From positions 11,720,501 to 11,784,500 of the forward strand of contig OZ020517.1 in the NCBI GenBank assembly GCA_963971425.1: a DNA stretch of 64,000 nucleotides. The letters are read 5' to 3'. Under the pieces are notes generated by a model. It was not told the origin of the DNA. It saw only the letters and a list, made by a program, of their open reading frames with translations, and did not search any database. Made by a program: the position numbers and the translations under genes. Below are positions 11,306 through 23,952 of the stretch, piece after piece. Position 1 is the stretch's first letter. Every line of letters starts with the position of its first letter. Source of the DNA: Bryoerythrophyllum caledonicum. Its lineage: Eukaryota; Streptophyta; Bryopsida; Pottiales; Pottiaceae.

Positions 11306-12765
11306 CTTTGTGTGTAGCCAGTTTATGTTAAGAGTTTTTGCTATGGCGGTGAGTTTGGCAAGCTGTTCTAGGGTGCCAAGGGTCTGGTTTTGGTGGTGGA
11401 CGCATATTACTTGTAAAGTAGATGGTTCGGTTCTGGGCTTTTTTAGCTCAAGTGGGATAGTAGGTTCTTCGTATGTAATTGTGTTTGCTTCAAATATAAC
11501 AATGATATGGAAGTGTGCAAATGGGCTTGATTGTGGATTAGAGTTTTGGTACCAATTTTTGTTTGGTGTGATAATGAGTGTAGATGTGTATTGTGGGTCA
11601 TTTTCGGGAGCAAAACGGGCCTAGTGTAGTGCTTGTTGTATTTCCTCCTCATTGTAGGGGTGAGCTATACCCTCACCGACCCATTTATAGTCAAAGGCCT
11701 TTCCTAAGGAGCCAAATATTTTATCTCTTTCAAAGGGTGAGTAGCATTTTTTTTATTTTGGTGGAGCATGTGACGGGGGAGGAGAAGTATGATTGTTCTA
11801 TGTTAAAGGATGAGATTAATGAGTCTAGAATAGGTGTCGGTATTGTGTATTGTGCACTTTTAAGGGGATTATTTTTTGGAATGCGGTATTTATATCTTTG
11901 GTATAGCCAAATTAATTCGGTTTCGAATGGTTGGGTTGCTGGTTCAATGTTTGTAGGAGTTTGTAGTTTCAAATTGTATTGGTTCCATAGCCATTGGAGT
12001 CTAGTAGTGGGAATAGTGTGAAAATGTTGGCCATTTGCTTCATATAGATGGGCTTGATTGTTTTCTATTTTAATTGTGTTTGAGATTGTGATAATATCTT
12101 TTTCGGGGTTACATTCCGTTGTATAAATGTTTAGGAGTGGGATGATTATAGGTGGAGTTTCGGATCTTGAGTCTTCTAATTGTTCTTGAGGGTGGTGGGC
12201 TTGAATGTTTTCCGAGTAGAATTTATTTTGGATTCTTTGATAATATTGTTTTAGTTTTTCGGTGTTATATGTGGAGGTGTTGCAGTCGTGTCTTGGAAAG
12301 AGGTTTCTTTGAGGGAGCCATTTATTGAATGTATTGTTGTCGTCTTGCCATTGGCATAGGTATTTTGTGTAGGTTGTATTTTGTTAGTATCTCTATGTTG
12401 TATATGTTTAGGTTGTATGATGTTATTAATGGGATATGTGGTGGGGGGCGGGGGTGGTATGGATATAAGGGGTTGGGGGGATGTATTGGTGGTAGGGTAG
12501 TTCTTGGGAGGATGTTGTTGTTGGTGGTGATGAATGGGTCTTGGGGTATGTAGGAGTATGGGTGTATGTTGCAAGGGGTATCACATGTGGTGGGGCATGT
12601 TGGATGGCAAACAAGTTGTTTGGCCACATTTAGGGCACTCTTGATTAGTTTGGATGGGGTGAACTGGAAGGTTTTGAAGTCCTCATTATTCATGATGTGT
12701 GTGCCGTTTGGTAGAGTAATTTGTTTTAATTCAAAAATATTTTTTGAGAGGAGTTTGTGTGAAAG
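11306..12765 (-). pseudogene. LINE-1 ORF2 middle: Cys-rich segment and possible methyltransferase-like domain (decayed)
   Basis: On the minus strand this region aligns with LINE-2 36,150-37,670. About 12,600 encodes CHPTCPTTCDTPC, a Cys-rich motif downstream of RT. About 11,630-11,980 encodes YFSSPVTCS, then ERDKIFGSLGKAFDYKW and GIAHPYNEEE, followed by a TAG where LINE-2 keeps Trp (about 11,620). The pattern of an aromatic-rich start, FGSLGKAF-YKW and a -PYN- turn recalls phage-type and PCIF1-like adenine methyltransferase folds (NPPY replaced by AHPY). That is an inference from motif shape only. Multiple stops and frame breaks. Confidence 0.5.
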
Positions 12766-14292
12766 TTATTGGGAGAGTTGGGCGTTGAGTGTGTTATGGT
12801 TTTGTGTTTCTTGTTGCCATGCCTCTTCTAATGATGTAGAGTTAAAAAGGAAATTTGGAAGTGTACTTTTAAGGTAAACTTTAGCTACGTGTTTTAATAG
12901 GAAGAGTGTGCAAGTTATTGGTGATCTTATGCAATCCGTTTTTTTAGTCTTAGGTATACTGTCGGCACCACCGTATTGAGGAAGAACATAATGAGTTAGC
13001 CCATTACATATTTTTTCGAGCCTACCTTTGTCATTTAGGGCGTTTTGTAATTGTTCCCCTATACATCGTAAATAGGCATTTTTGAGGGAGAAAGCTTCAA
13101 GTCCAAATAGGTTATGTGGGAGTTGGGTTATTACGTTTGACATGCATTTGACCATACCACAGATGTTTTTTTGTATGGCTATAATTTTTTGGTCAAGTTT
13201 TTTAATGGCTGGCATAGAGTATGGTACTGCGTAAAAGTTGTATGCTACTCCTGGGCATATTACGGTGTCAATCATTTTAATTTTTTGTTTCATAGTGGCC
13301 GGGCATGTTGTTAATTCTTTACATTGTTTAATGAGTTTTGTGGTTGTAGTGTGAGTTTGGATTTTCCATTTTAGAGAGGGGACAAGGTTTGTGCCTAGGT
13401 ATACATATGATTCATTTTGGTGTAGTATGGGGATTGGTTGACCACGGTAGTTAACGTTAGAAGCTTGCATTAGGGCTTTAAATGTAGTTGGATTCATTTT
13501 GGATTTGTTTGGGCATCCAGTAGCAGCGCATTTTGGGACACCTACGTCCATACCAGTCCATTTGCAATATCTATCGATTTTATCAATTTGTGTTTGTAGT
13601 GATTTTATTTTGTTAGTTATATTAGCAAGGTCATCGGCATATGGGGCGGAATTTATGGTGATTTGTGATGTACCAAAAGTATATCCATAATTGCCTTGCT
13701 CTAGCCATCTAAGTAGTGGCTCTAAAAATATAATGAATAGATATGGACTAAGGGTGTCTCCTTGTATAGTGCCTCTATGGATGGAGATGGACTTAGTTTT
13801 ACCAAAGTGCTCTCCAGTGTAGTAAGTAGATGATTGGGAGTAGATATTTCCAACTAGTGTAATTGCATCTTTAGGGTATCCAACATCAGTCATTATTGTT
13901 AATAGACGGGCGTGGTCTATAGAGCCAAATGTGTTTTTGAAGTCAACATATAAAACGTATATGTCTTGGTTTGTGAATTTTGCGTCTTCTAGTGCCGCTA
14001 TTATTGTTTGTATCTGTCTAGAGGTACTTCTTTCTGCTCTAAATCCTTCTTGGCTATCGTGTAGAATTTTAAAATTTTCACCGTATGAGGATAGTATAGA
14101 GGTGAGTGTAGTAGTGAAGAGTTTATATGTTGTGTTGGCTAATGCAATTGGTCTTTGATTTGGTAGAATTGAGGGATCACCTTTTTTGTATAGTAAGATT
14201 GTTGCACTTGTTTTCCATGAGGCTGGTATTTGTTTTTGTTTATAACAATGAGAAAAGAATAGAAATAGTAATTTATTATATCTTGGGGGCAT
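12766..14292 (-). pseudogene. LINE-1 ORF2: reverse transcriptase domain
   Basis: A 508-codon open stretch encodes most of a non-LTR reverse transcriptase: LLYKKGDPSILPNQRPIALA (fingers), YVDFKNTFGSIDH (first catalytic Asp region), RGTIQGDTLSPYLF, and YADD at 13,630-13,641 with both catalytic Asp. Upstream, 14,293-14,600 carries the same frame's neighbours with stops. About 14,897-15,247 encodes the segment between endonuclease and RT. The stop near 12,766 (QLSQ*) is premature relative to LINE-2. RT residues are intact but the ORF is not. Confidence 0.85.
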
Positions 14293-15440
14293 GTGTTTAA
14301 GTATTGAGTTCGGTATGCGGTCTGGCCCTCGGGCTTTGTTGTTTCCAAGGTTATGGAGACATGTGTCATATATAGCTCTATTGAAGTATGTGTGTAATGG
14401 GATTTTGGGTTCGCCTCGTTTGTCTGAAGTAAACCTGTCGAGGTCGTGCCATGGGTATTGACGTACTACACATGTGCATTCGACTGAGTGTTGTGGTTGG
14501 TAGTTGCATGTTGGTACTGTGGGTCTATTGATTTTTGTCTGTTGGTTGTATATTTCGTTTGCAATGTCTTTCGGGCTAGTTAGAATGTTATTATATTAAT
14601 TGGTGATACAATCTAGTGGTGGGGTTTCTAAATTTTTTAAAACTTTTCTATTTATTTTCTTAGGGCTAGTTTCGTATAATTGTCTGTATTTTGAGATGGC
14701 TTTTTTAATATTGTCTTTTGAATATTTTGTAGTTTCTTTCCGGACTTGAATATTGGCATTTTTTGCGATTAGTGCAATGTCTTTTATCCATGTATCATGG
14801 AGAAGTTCCGGGGGGGGGGTGGAGCAGGGATTTGGGTGTGGTGTAAAGCTAGTAGTTCATTACATATGGGATGATTACGCCATTGTGGGTTGTTTTTTAC
14901 CGTTCTAATAGTTTTTTTCGTATTATATGGTATGTAGTTAGGTGTTGTTTCCATATTTTGGAAAGTTTACAGGGTAAATAACCTCCTTGTTGTGACGTTC
15001 GGTTTGTCATTTGTGGTATTGGTTGGGCTTTGCAAGTTTGTTCTACTGTATTAGAGATATTGTTGATGAGTGTGTCTAGGGTGTAGCATGCTTCATGCCA
15101 TTGTGTTTGAGTGAGTTGGTTATTATTTTTGAGTATGTTTATGAGAGAGTCAATTTGTATGGAGTTTCCTTCAAAGAACTTCGTCTTGAATTTTTCTAAG
15201 TTATCTTTTGGGATCGGGTTAAATATACGTATAGTGGTATTATTCATATTTATAGGGGTACGGCTTATTAATATGTTATTTGGAATGTGGAGTTGTATAG
15301 GCGAGTGGTCCGAGTTGAGAATAATGTCTTTGTTTGTAGTGGAAGTGTATTGTGTATTATTATTTGTGTTTATGTAGAAGCCGTCTATTAGGCTTCAATT
15401 ACTATAGTTATAGCCGCCTTGTCTAGAGTATTGGGTGTCA
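14293..15440 (-). pseudogene. LINE-1 ORF2: endonuclease C-terminus and pre-RT linker (decayed)
   Basis: On the minus strand it begins with DTQYSRQGGYNYS (15,440-15,395), then a stop where LINE-2 reads DWSLIDGFYI, the SxIDY-type motif of AP endonucleases. Next come the linker (MTNRTSQQGGYLPCKLSKIW, about 15,000-14,940) and the segment leading to RT. Several stops and frame changes are present, compared with the open LINE-2 frame at 33,400-34,500. Confidence 0.7.
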
Positions 15441-18365
15441 GGGAAGTACACTAGAGAGGATTGATGGGGGAAATGGAGAACTAAGGAGCTCCGAGTTTTC
15501 TGGTGAGGGACGTTTTGGGAGTTAGTCGCAGATCTAGAGTAGAGGGCAACAAGGGGTGTTGGGCTTGTTGATGATCCCACCTTTACTCCAGATCTAGAAG
15601 TGTATGAGCTTGGGAGAGACGTGAAGTGTTGGAAGAGGGGTCATGCTAATCAGATCTACCCGTGCAAACCTTCTGGATGTGAGAGTGTGCTTAGTTGCAA
15701 GATCTTGTTGCAGGTCATCTGTAGAGCTGGAACTTTAAGTGTTAGGCTAGTAGGTCTGAACCTCACCCAGATCGGAAGAGCAAGTGGTAGATCTGATAGC
15801 GTAGAAAGATATACGTACAAAGCTCATACACAAACTCCCCAGGGAGGCCAGATCCAGAAACATCAACCTAACAAAGCTGGAGCAAGAAGATCAACACGAG
15901 CTGCAATTAGTGCCTACACCACCTACTCTTGAGCTACGCATTTCCCTCAACCTTCTCTCTTATTTTTGCATAGTCTTTTTCTTGCTTTCTGTTGGCTTTT
16001 TTCAAGCTACCACTAGATACCCCACGATAAGCACACAATTTCAATTAGGTTTCACCACTAGACTAGATTCACAAAACTCTAGCAAATCCCCCAGTCCTAA
16101 TAGTTTACATCTAATCAATATCACCAACAAAAAAGATTTAAAAACACGTTAGAAGAACAACAAGAACACTACCACATTTTTAAACAATATCTTAGTACAT
16201 TTAGATCTAAAAAAAATCACACGGAAGCGCTGTCAAAAAATTTACAATCACCATTGCACTCAGCACTATTGCAGACAACTAGAACAAAAAAATTGCAAAT
16301 ATTTTACGAATTGTACAAGCTGTGCACAGGTCAGACACGAGCAAGCTCCGAAGCAACAAAGACTAGACACAAACTGCAAGAGGGAATACGCACGAATTGT
16401 GACAGACAACACACGCGACAAGGATAAAAAAAGACAACAATAGTTCCTAGACAGGGAGCAAACACGTACTGCAACAGAAAGTACACAGAAAAACGTCCCC
16501 AACCAACAAGCCCAACACCAAGATACGACGCATCACACAATACAAGAACGACGAGACCCATACAACATACAGAGCAGATCAACAACACAAGTTCCCCTCC
16601 CCTACCCTCTCTTAATTCTCTCCTCTTACGCTGACCAAAGTGAATGTGTGTTAGCTGCAACAGAGAGTACACATGAACATGACGAGGAACCGCAAATTCA
16701 ACACCAAGTCTTGAGACAACACACAACACACACAGCACAAGGGCGACCAAAATCACACGCCACATGAAGATCCATACCACAGGTTCTCCTCCCCTATCCT
16801 CCACTAACTCTTTCCTCTTCCATCGACCACAGTGTATGTGTGTTAGCTGCAATAGGGCATACACATGAATAGGACCAGAATCCACAAACCCAGCACCAAG
16901 ACCTGAGACAACACAAAGCACAAGGGCGACCAAAACCAAGCGCCACACGAAGAAGATCCATACCACAAGTTCCCCTCCTCTATCCTCCCTCCACCCTTTT
17001 CTCTTACACCATCTGCAGCGAATGTGTGTCAGCAGCAATTCAAAGTCAACCAAGCAAGAAGCCACAACGATCACACGAGAAGAAGGCAAAAGGAGTTATA
17101 ACGCCACACAGAACCAACGACCACCTCGTACCACAATCAAGTTCCGCCCTTCCAACCTCAGTGCACATCTACTTCATGATTATCCTAACATCCTCTCCTG
17201 GTATACTCATTGCTTATACAAGCTAGACCAAAAATCTAACTATGTACTAATCCTAAAAAATCTCACACAATATACGAAAAGCAGTTGTATACAAGCTAAC
17301 ATCTCTAGTAAACAACCTTCTTCCAGATCTAGACTTGCGTATGCCCTGCAGAAGTACTGTCAAACTTCCCAGAGATTTGAAGAAACCGCCCCAAGACTCA
17401 CATCCAGACTACCATCCTGCAAACCAAAACAACCACATCATCAAGATGCAACGTCCACAATAACTTACGGCTACAGATCCAAAGCAACATACTCACCAGA
17501 GATCGTCAAAAGGTACATCACAAGATCCTCTCTTCCCCATGCAGATCAGGTGGAAGAACACCAACACCAAGGTACAAGTCATCCCAACACCACGTCACCT
17601 GAAACAAGGACATCAACAGCAGCAGAAGCCCTGTCACACAAAAGAAGAAAATGAGGCAGCAGGAGGGAAAGACCTGGAGCTACACTATTGAAGCACGAAA
17701 CGTGGAACGAAGAACCCAAGAGTCATACACCCACTACAACCCCAAACACCTATGACCTGACACATACACGAACCTCGCAAGACACTGAAGGACGAGCACA
17801 AGTACAACAAGAAGCATACATCATCAGACGCATAAAAAGCGGAGACACTCGTAGATGTAGCAAGCAGGAATATAAGGCGAGGACGTACAACAGCACCCGG
17901 GACATACATCAACACAACACGAAGGGACTCCAGGCAAGACACAGTCCACGCACCGAAGGACGTCCACCACAAATACAAAACGCAAGGCTGAACTTGAGTA
18001 CCCCAGCACAAGGGAGGCAGCAAGACATAAGGCAACCCGCCTGCAACTTACACACCCGCTCCCAACGTCCACCTGCAGCTCAGCGACCTGCTAATCCCTT
18101 CCAATGACCTACCCAACCCCCCCAGCGACCTACTCAATCCCCCCAACGACCTACTACAACCTCCCAGCGACCTACTACACTCCTACATCAACCCCTGCAG
18201 CTACCCCATCGACCTCCTATCCCCCCTCCACAACAAATCAACCTCACCTACAGACCCTGCAAGCTTCAACAACCCTCCAGCAACCCACTCAAGGTAAGTC
18301 ACTCCACCCTTCCCCTGACTAACCGGTGCACATTAGTAGCTGTAGTAAATTGGGGAGGGGCAGAT
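15441..18365 (+). other. LINE-2 5' UTR with tandem monomers
   Basis: About 2.9 kb precede ORF1, nearly the same as the 5' UTR of LINE-1 (about 2.86 kb). At about 16,470-17,030 are three to four tandem monomers of roughly 185-190 bp (each with gtgtgttagctgcaa and a cacaagggcgaccaaaa block). At 18,080-18,190 are short repeats of cagcgacctacta. Monomer arrays in LINE 5' UTRs act as promoters in mammalian L1; the same role here is inferred. Open frames at 17,022-17,654 and 17,688-18,107 have no recognised domain and are probably incidental. Confidence 0.6.
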
Positions 18366-18460
18366 ATGGACACGCGAAGTGCGAAGAAAGCCCTCAACTA
18401 CGTAGACCACATGGAGATTGAGTCCCCTAGCGAAAGTCTCAAGAGGCTCAAGAAAAGCAA

Positions 18461-20034
18461 ATGGAGAAACAACAACATGGAGAAGCATCTGCTAGCAAAA
18501 AACAAAAGTCCATTTGGGAAGAGAACAAGGGGAAAGAAGGTACGGCTCTCATCACTATCCCCGAGATTAGTTGCTTCAAGTTTTGGCTCGGTTTCCATGT
18601 GATGGAGGAGCTAGCACTGGAAGAGGGATTAGATGAAGTCCTCAACGAGGAAACAATTGAAGACATGGTGACCAGAGGCCTGAAGGAAAGCGAAGCTCAA
18701 GAAGTCAAACAAGCAAGGATAGCCTTTCCACACATCCCACAGATCCACTATCCACAGTCGCGTGAGGCAGGAGGCCTTGGAGGACAACACTACAATCTTA
18801 CCCAAGTGCCCACTAATATCCCCGTGGACGAAGGTACAGGCTTGGCTCTTGACTTTCAAATTGCTATTCACTTTGAACTACCTACTAACCCTATGTTGCA
18901 TGATGAGATCAAAATGATGGTTACTAACCGCCTCAAAGACATGGACATCCCTCTCGGTAAGAAACTCATTGAACCAATCTCCATTCATTGTTTAAGTATC
19001 AAACAAGGAGGGGGGAAAAAGATGTATGGTCTGGTCTTATCAAGTTGCATCTTGCTAAACCCGAAATTGATGGTTTACTCCTCTTCAAGGGGATTAGACC
19101 CTTCATCCTCAAAATTCATGCGACCAACATGGTGGGAAAGGTATGTAAAATCTATCATGGCATTGCTCATCATTCTAGCCTTTCAGTTAAAATACATAGT
19201 CCCTCCTTGCATAACATTACCGCTAACCACCTCTTCAAAGAGGTCCTTGAATCTAGCTTCAAACGTGGGCATGATTTCGAAGTGACTAACGTGCAGAAAG
19301 CAAAAGGGGATGGATTTGCCTTCATTTTGACCACCACACCACAACAAGCCAAGAAAATCCAAGAACTAAAAGTAACCGCACGCCAAGAAATCATGCAAAC
19401 AAAGAAGCGCCTTGGAGGAACTCACATTTCCAAGGAAATGAAGGCTAAGAAAGATGCCCTCACTCTTACTCTCTCCCATCTTCCCATACTAATGAATGTT
19501 AATGAGACTACTCGTGCTATCTACAAGATTATAGGAGACTCTAACATTTGCTCCATTTGGTTTCACAAAGACAATGGTGTTTGCCATAACGGAAGTGCAA
19601 ATGTTGCATGTGCTAACCCAATTGTATATAGGACGTTTGTGGGAAAAACCATTCCCATAGAAGGCCACTTTGTGGAGTTTGCCCCTCAAAGGAGGAGCAT
19701 TGATGGAATCGAGCCCCCCACCCAAGCTCAACTCATAGAGTTTGGCTTTGAAGACATCAACAAAGCCATCATCAACACGGTGGAGACCTTCAAACTTCAA
19801 AACCCGTCTCAAGCCATCACCAAGAAGGACCTAGCGGAGGCATTTGAGGCAAACAACAAAATCTTGCGACAAGAAGTCAAAGAACAAGCGGAAAAAAAAG
19901 CTAAGGAGCTCCAAGAAATCAAAAACCAAATGTTGAAGATCCAAGAATGTGTTGGCACTACCTTCGCAATGTTGCAAAACATCACGGGGTCCAAACCATC
20001 CATCTTGATTGAAGAAGACTCGTCAAAAATGTGA
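18461..20034 (+). pseudogene. LINE-2 ORF1 (RNA-binding-type protein) with one frameshift
   Basis: ORF1 starts at ATG 18,461 and would encode about 524 residues, ending at TGA 20,032-20,034. One base appears lost in the run at 19,007-19,020 (GGAGGGGGGAAAAA): before it the frame matches LINE-1 ORF1 (AIHFELP, DMDIPLG, PISIHC), after it the match continues in the next frame (SGLIKLHL). The second half has KKDALTLTLSHLPIL, SIWFH, HNGSANVACANPIVYR and RRSIDGIEPP, all conserved in LINE-1, then a C-terminal Lys/Glu-rich coiled-coil-like segment. I recognise no named domain; an RRM-like nucleic-acid chaperone role is inferred from position. The frameshift could also be an assembly error in the homopolymer. 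Confidence 0.7.
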
Positions 20035-21185
20035 AGGACAACAACCTCAAGGCCAATATCTCAATATCCCACCCGTATTGCATAAAATACGACCGCAGTA
20101 GAATACGCCTAGTTACTACCTATATACACTACAAAATAGTATCAAAACTAGACATTCAATACTTACACTATATCTCCTTCGATCATAAATACAAATACAT
20201 ACATGTATATTGTTGTACAAATACAAATATTAGTACATATGCCGCTACATATAATGATACATCTACTAGTGCAAATACCGATACACACACTGATACATAC
20301 ATTAGTACGTATAATGGTATGTACCCCGGCGAATACACTGGGGCGTATACTGTTAAGTATACTCGTACGTACAATGTTAAACACACTGGAACATATACTG
20401 ATACCGATACTCCAATGAACTTTATAAAAACGGACACAAATAATAATACAAATACTGGTACAAATACTGGTACAAATACTGATACAAATACTAACATAAA
20501 TACTGATACGAACATTGATACAAATACCAAGACAAAAATAAAGACACATACCAATACAAACATATGTATGAATACTAATATAAAACCAAATACAACTACA
20601 TACACACACACATATACAAAACTAACCTCACACGATCAAAAAAACATAGACTTACACTCGTTCAAAGAAGAATACATACAATCAAATAAACAAAAAAATA
20701 ATAAAATACCAAAACCACATACAAAAACAAAAAAACAAAAAAAATCTCTAAATCTAAAACAAAACAAAAAACCCACCTACCACAAAATACTAATACTAAT
20801 TCGAGGGGACATAGAAACTAACCCAGGACCCATGCCAAACGTACTAAAAGACACCCTGCCTCGCACCAAAAAAATATATATATATATATATATTATTATT
20901 AACCATTGCCACAACAATGACTTAAAAACCCCCGCAAATACCAACATAAACTCATATACAAATATTTTTACACACAATAAACACATACACACAAAACCAA
21001 ACGCAACCACAAAAATATACAAACAAGAATACACACACCTATACATCATTAATAAAACAACAACCACTAAACTAATAAACACATGGGCACAAAAAAAGTT
21101 AAACATAAATTCAACTACACCCACTATAGAAATCAATAACAGAAAATTTATTACCCACATACAAAATAAAAGCATCCACATCCCC
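20031..21185 (+). pseudogene. LINE-2 ORF2 N-terminal leader with first 2A-like motif
   Basis: The frame opens where ORF1 ends (ORF1 TGA at 20,032-20,034) and runs open into the Gypsy insertion at 21,186. About 20,210-20,600 encodes a Thr/Asn/Asp repeat (TNTDTNTN type), probably disordered. At 20,805-20,831 is GDIETNPGP, preceded by ILILIR: this fits the D(V/I)ExNPG-P consensus of 2A peptides, which make the ribosome skip the Gly-Pro bond and release the upstream chain. Removing the Gypsy and one copy of its tcccc duplication joins the frame exactly to 32,008. There is no start ATG close to 20,031, so initiation (re-initiation or frameshift from ORF1) is unclear. Confidence 0.7.
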
Positions 21186-23952
21186 TGTAAGCCCAAAAAT
21201 AAACCCCCTAAGAGAATCCATTTTTAAACCTACGAGGTCCTATTGTTACACCACTTACCATTCCTTATGCTTAACTGTAAACCCTAATTTCTACTGGATT
21301 TGGATCTTGGCATATCCATTTATATATTTAGAAATCAATAGTACTATTATCTTAATCCAGTTAAGTGAACTCGATTAACCCTCCTTGGTATTTAAAGGCT
21401 TAACTCTCGATAAATTAGATAGGTATGAATAGTTAATTAATTAATTGTTATCTAATTATTATGGCTATTAGTTATTATGATTATTATTACTTATTCTTTA
21501 TTTATTTATTTATTTTAATTTTTTGTTGTTTTATTATTATTATTATTATTTTTTTATTTTTTTTTAGTTTAGGTCAGCTGATCAGGCCTGATCCAGACCC
21601 TGGTTGGAGCAGCAACTTCGGCAGCCTTTATCTATTGATTCGGGACTCCGAATACCAAAAAATTTCCTCTTAAAATGATCACCAGCTCAATTCCAACTTG
21701 GTTAAAACACTAAATACCTAATTTGAGATTGATACCGGCCTCCACCAGCAGTCGCAGCAGACAGTCCCTGTGAGTCCCAGGTTTTGTTTTTTTTTTTTTT
21801 AAAAAAACATCTTAACTTCCTAGGATTAACTCCGAATTGAGCGTTTTCAACTTCTAATCTTATTAGTTTTTCGTGCTCTTGACGATGGACTCCTCAGAAT
21901 GTCCAGCCAGACCTTGAGGACTGCCACATACAGACGGACAGCGGCGACCCAACAACCACAACAAGTATTCACAGCTTCCTCATGAGCTCACACATCATTC
22001 AATTGGGAACACCATTCACCAAATTCTCAACGATTCCAGCAAGCACCAACTTACAAGCATCAGCATTCTTGCATCGGCCAGCGAGCAATCATCACCAAGT
22101 TTTGGAACCCTAATGTCAAAAAAAATCCTCCAGCGCTTCCGCACAAGTTTAGAGATCCCACAAATTCAATCAACACAAGAAGGAAACCGCAACGACCGCA
22201 TGCAGGTAGGAATTAGGGAAGGTAGCTTCACCCAGGAAATACTCCCTGGTCCGAGCGCCGCAGCCTCTTCTCGCCTGGATCCTCCAGCTCGAGTCTTCTC
22301 AGCTCGCGGCACCTTCACACCACCGCGCGCACACACGGCTCCACGATCACCAACGCCGACCTTCAACAGCGCCTCCACACCGAAGCTCCCACCGCAGGAG
22401 CACTCCAGCGCGCTCTCTCAAAACCACAAAAAAAAAAGAAAACACGGCTCTCTCTCCCGTGCTCAGAGCCAGACCTCGTGATCACAATCACGGACCCTTG
22501 CGCGCACAGGTGCGCCCCTCGCCGAGCAGCCTTCCGGAACAGAGCCCAGCTCGTGCAAGCCCCAGCTCCGATCCCCGCGCACACACACAAAAACAGAAGA
22601 GTCCAGCTCTTCTCTCGCGCCGGAGCTCACCCTCCAGCTCCCCGAACACGAGACATCCTCGCGCAGGCAGGCGCAGACCCTCCTCGCGCGCAGCCGGTGC
22701 GCTCACCACAAAGACGAGAGACTCTCCTCGCACAGGAGCCTCGCACAAGAAAAACGAAGAAGAAAAAAAACAGAAGAGTCCAGCTCTTCTCTCGCGCCGG
22801 AGCTCCTCCTCAGCTCCCCGAACACGAGACCTCCTTCACGCGCTCAGAGCGCGCCTCTCCCCACAGAGCTCTTCCAAGAAAGAAAAAAAAACAGAGAGGC
22901 CAGCTCTCCCTCGCGCCCAGGGCGCACACACCACCAACCACCAAACAAAACAAACCCAACCCAAAGCAAAAAAACGAGAGCTCCAGCCCTCTCTCCTGCT
23001 CGCAGGAGCTCCTCCTCGCTCCAAAAACGGGCCCCCGAAAATCCCGTGACCCCAGCTCTCTCGCCAGCGACTCAGCCTGGCTGGTTCTCCTTTTTTTCTT
23101 TTTTTTTCTTTTTCTTTTGGTCTTTCTCGTTTTTCTTCCCCGACAAGACTGGCTTAGTTTAAATGAGGCAGCCCATGACCTCTCACAGAAGTGCAGGATT
23201 GGCCACTTACAGCCGTTTTTGCATGTTTTTAGTTTATTACTAGCATTAACTCGCCGCTTTGCTCCTGACAAGCCTCCCTAAAATTAATTCCATGGTGGCA
23301 AGAATTGTCATGTGGCATGTGCATGGGGAAGCACACCCAACCACCTTCTTTTCTTTTCTTCCCCTTTTTTTTCTTTTCCTTTTGATCTTTTAACGACCAT
23401 TACCCTAGATCTACTACTATCTACTGATGATTTGCAATTTACTTATAACTTCAAAAACTAACCACATAGCTGGACTCCTAGCACCCTAATTAGTCTACAC
23501 AAATTTTCCTAGCATTTTTGGAGTTCATTAAGTATTTTTTCCGAGTGGTCAACCCGTCGACTAACTAGTCAACCCCTAGAATTAAATAGTAATTCAACTC
23601 GGAAATTTCTAGAAATTTTACCACTACTTCTACCTGCTAGGAGACACTCTCTCAATTTTTTCCATAATTTTTGTCCCATTTCTCAATTTTTAGTCATTTT
23701 CCAAGGACCTTTTTTTCCCTTTTTTATCTTTCTCTTCATTCCCACTCCACTTCCACTACACTTTCAAGCATATTAGTAGGGAAGAGGAAAAATACGAACC
23801 GTAGTGTGACATCATGGCACTAAGTTTATTACTCTAGGAATTTGACTCTAGTAGATGGATTGACTACTACTTTAACTAAAATTGGGTCAATACTATCAAA
23901 AACTCGAAAAAAACAAAGAAAAAAGAGTGAGGGCCCACTTTGGCCACTCACA
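21186..23952 (-). repeat. Gypsy 3' LTR (left copy)
   Basis: 2,767 bp, TGTAAGCCC to CACTCACA on the plus strand. A pyrimidine/GC-rich part (about 22,250-23,080) with repeated cagctcttctctcgcgccgga blocks creates long but low-complexity open frames on both strands that I do not regard as genes. Promoter signals were not assigned. Confidence 0.92.

Larger units (their letters stand above)
9388..15440 (-). mobile_element. LINE-1, 3' half (RT, RNase H, 3' UTR)
   Basis: This is the downstream part of a minus-strand LINE whose upstream part is at 41,872-48,845. The 3' end has a (TTC)n-type tail (gaagaagaa on the plus strand at 9,388) next to agagttactcta (9,376-9,387). The identical 12 bp at 48,846-48,857 flank the 5' end, proving one insertion. 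The split point falls in the endonuclease coding region: this half resumes at codons for DTQYSRQGGYNYS, exactly where the other half stops at DTQ. Net length without LINE-2 is about 13.0 kb. Confidence 0.9.

Noticed and set aside
16331..17089. 252-codon minus-strand frame in the LINE-2 5' UTR
   Set aside because: It simply repeats with the 185-bp monomers and is antisense to the element.
20163..20611. Minus-strand hydrophobic frames opposite the LINE-2 leader
   Set aside because: Antisense of the repetitive TNTDTN tract; the Val/Phe/Ile pattern is a codon artefact of the hexamer repeat.
22459..23281. Long open frames (196 and 267 codons, both strands) in the LTRs
   Set aside because: Low-complexity Arg/Ser/Pro-rich shadows of a CG-rich block, present in both LTRs, without ATG context or domains.
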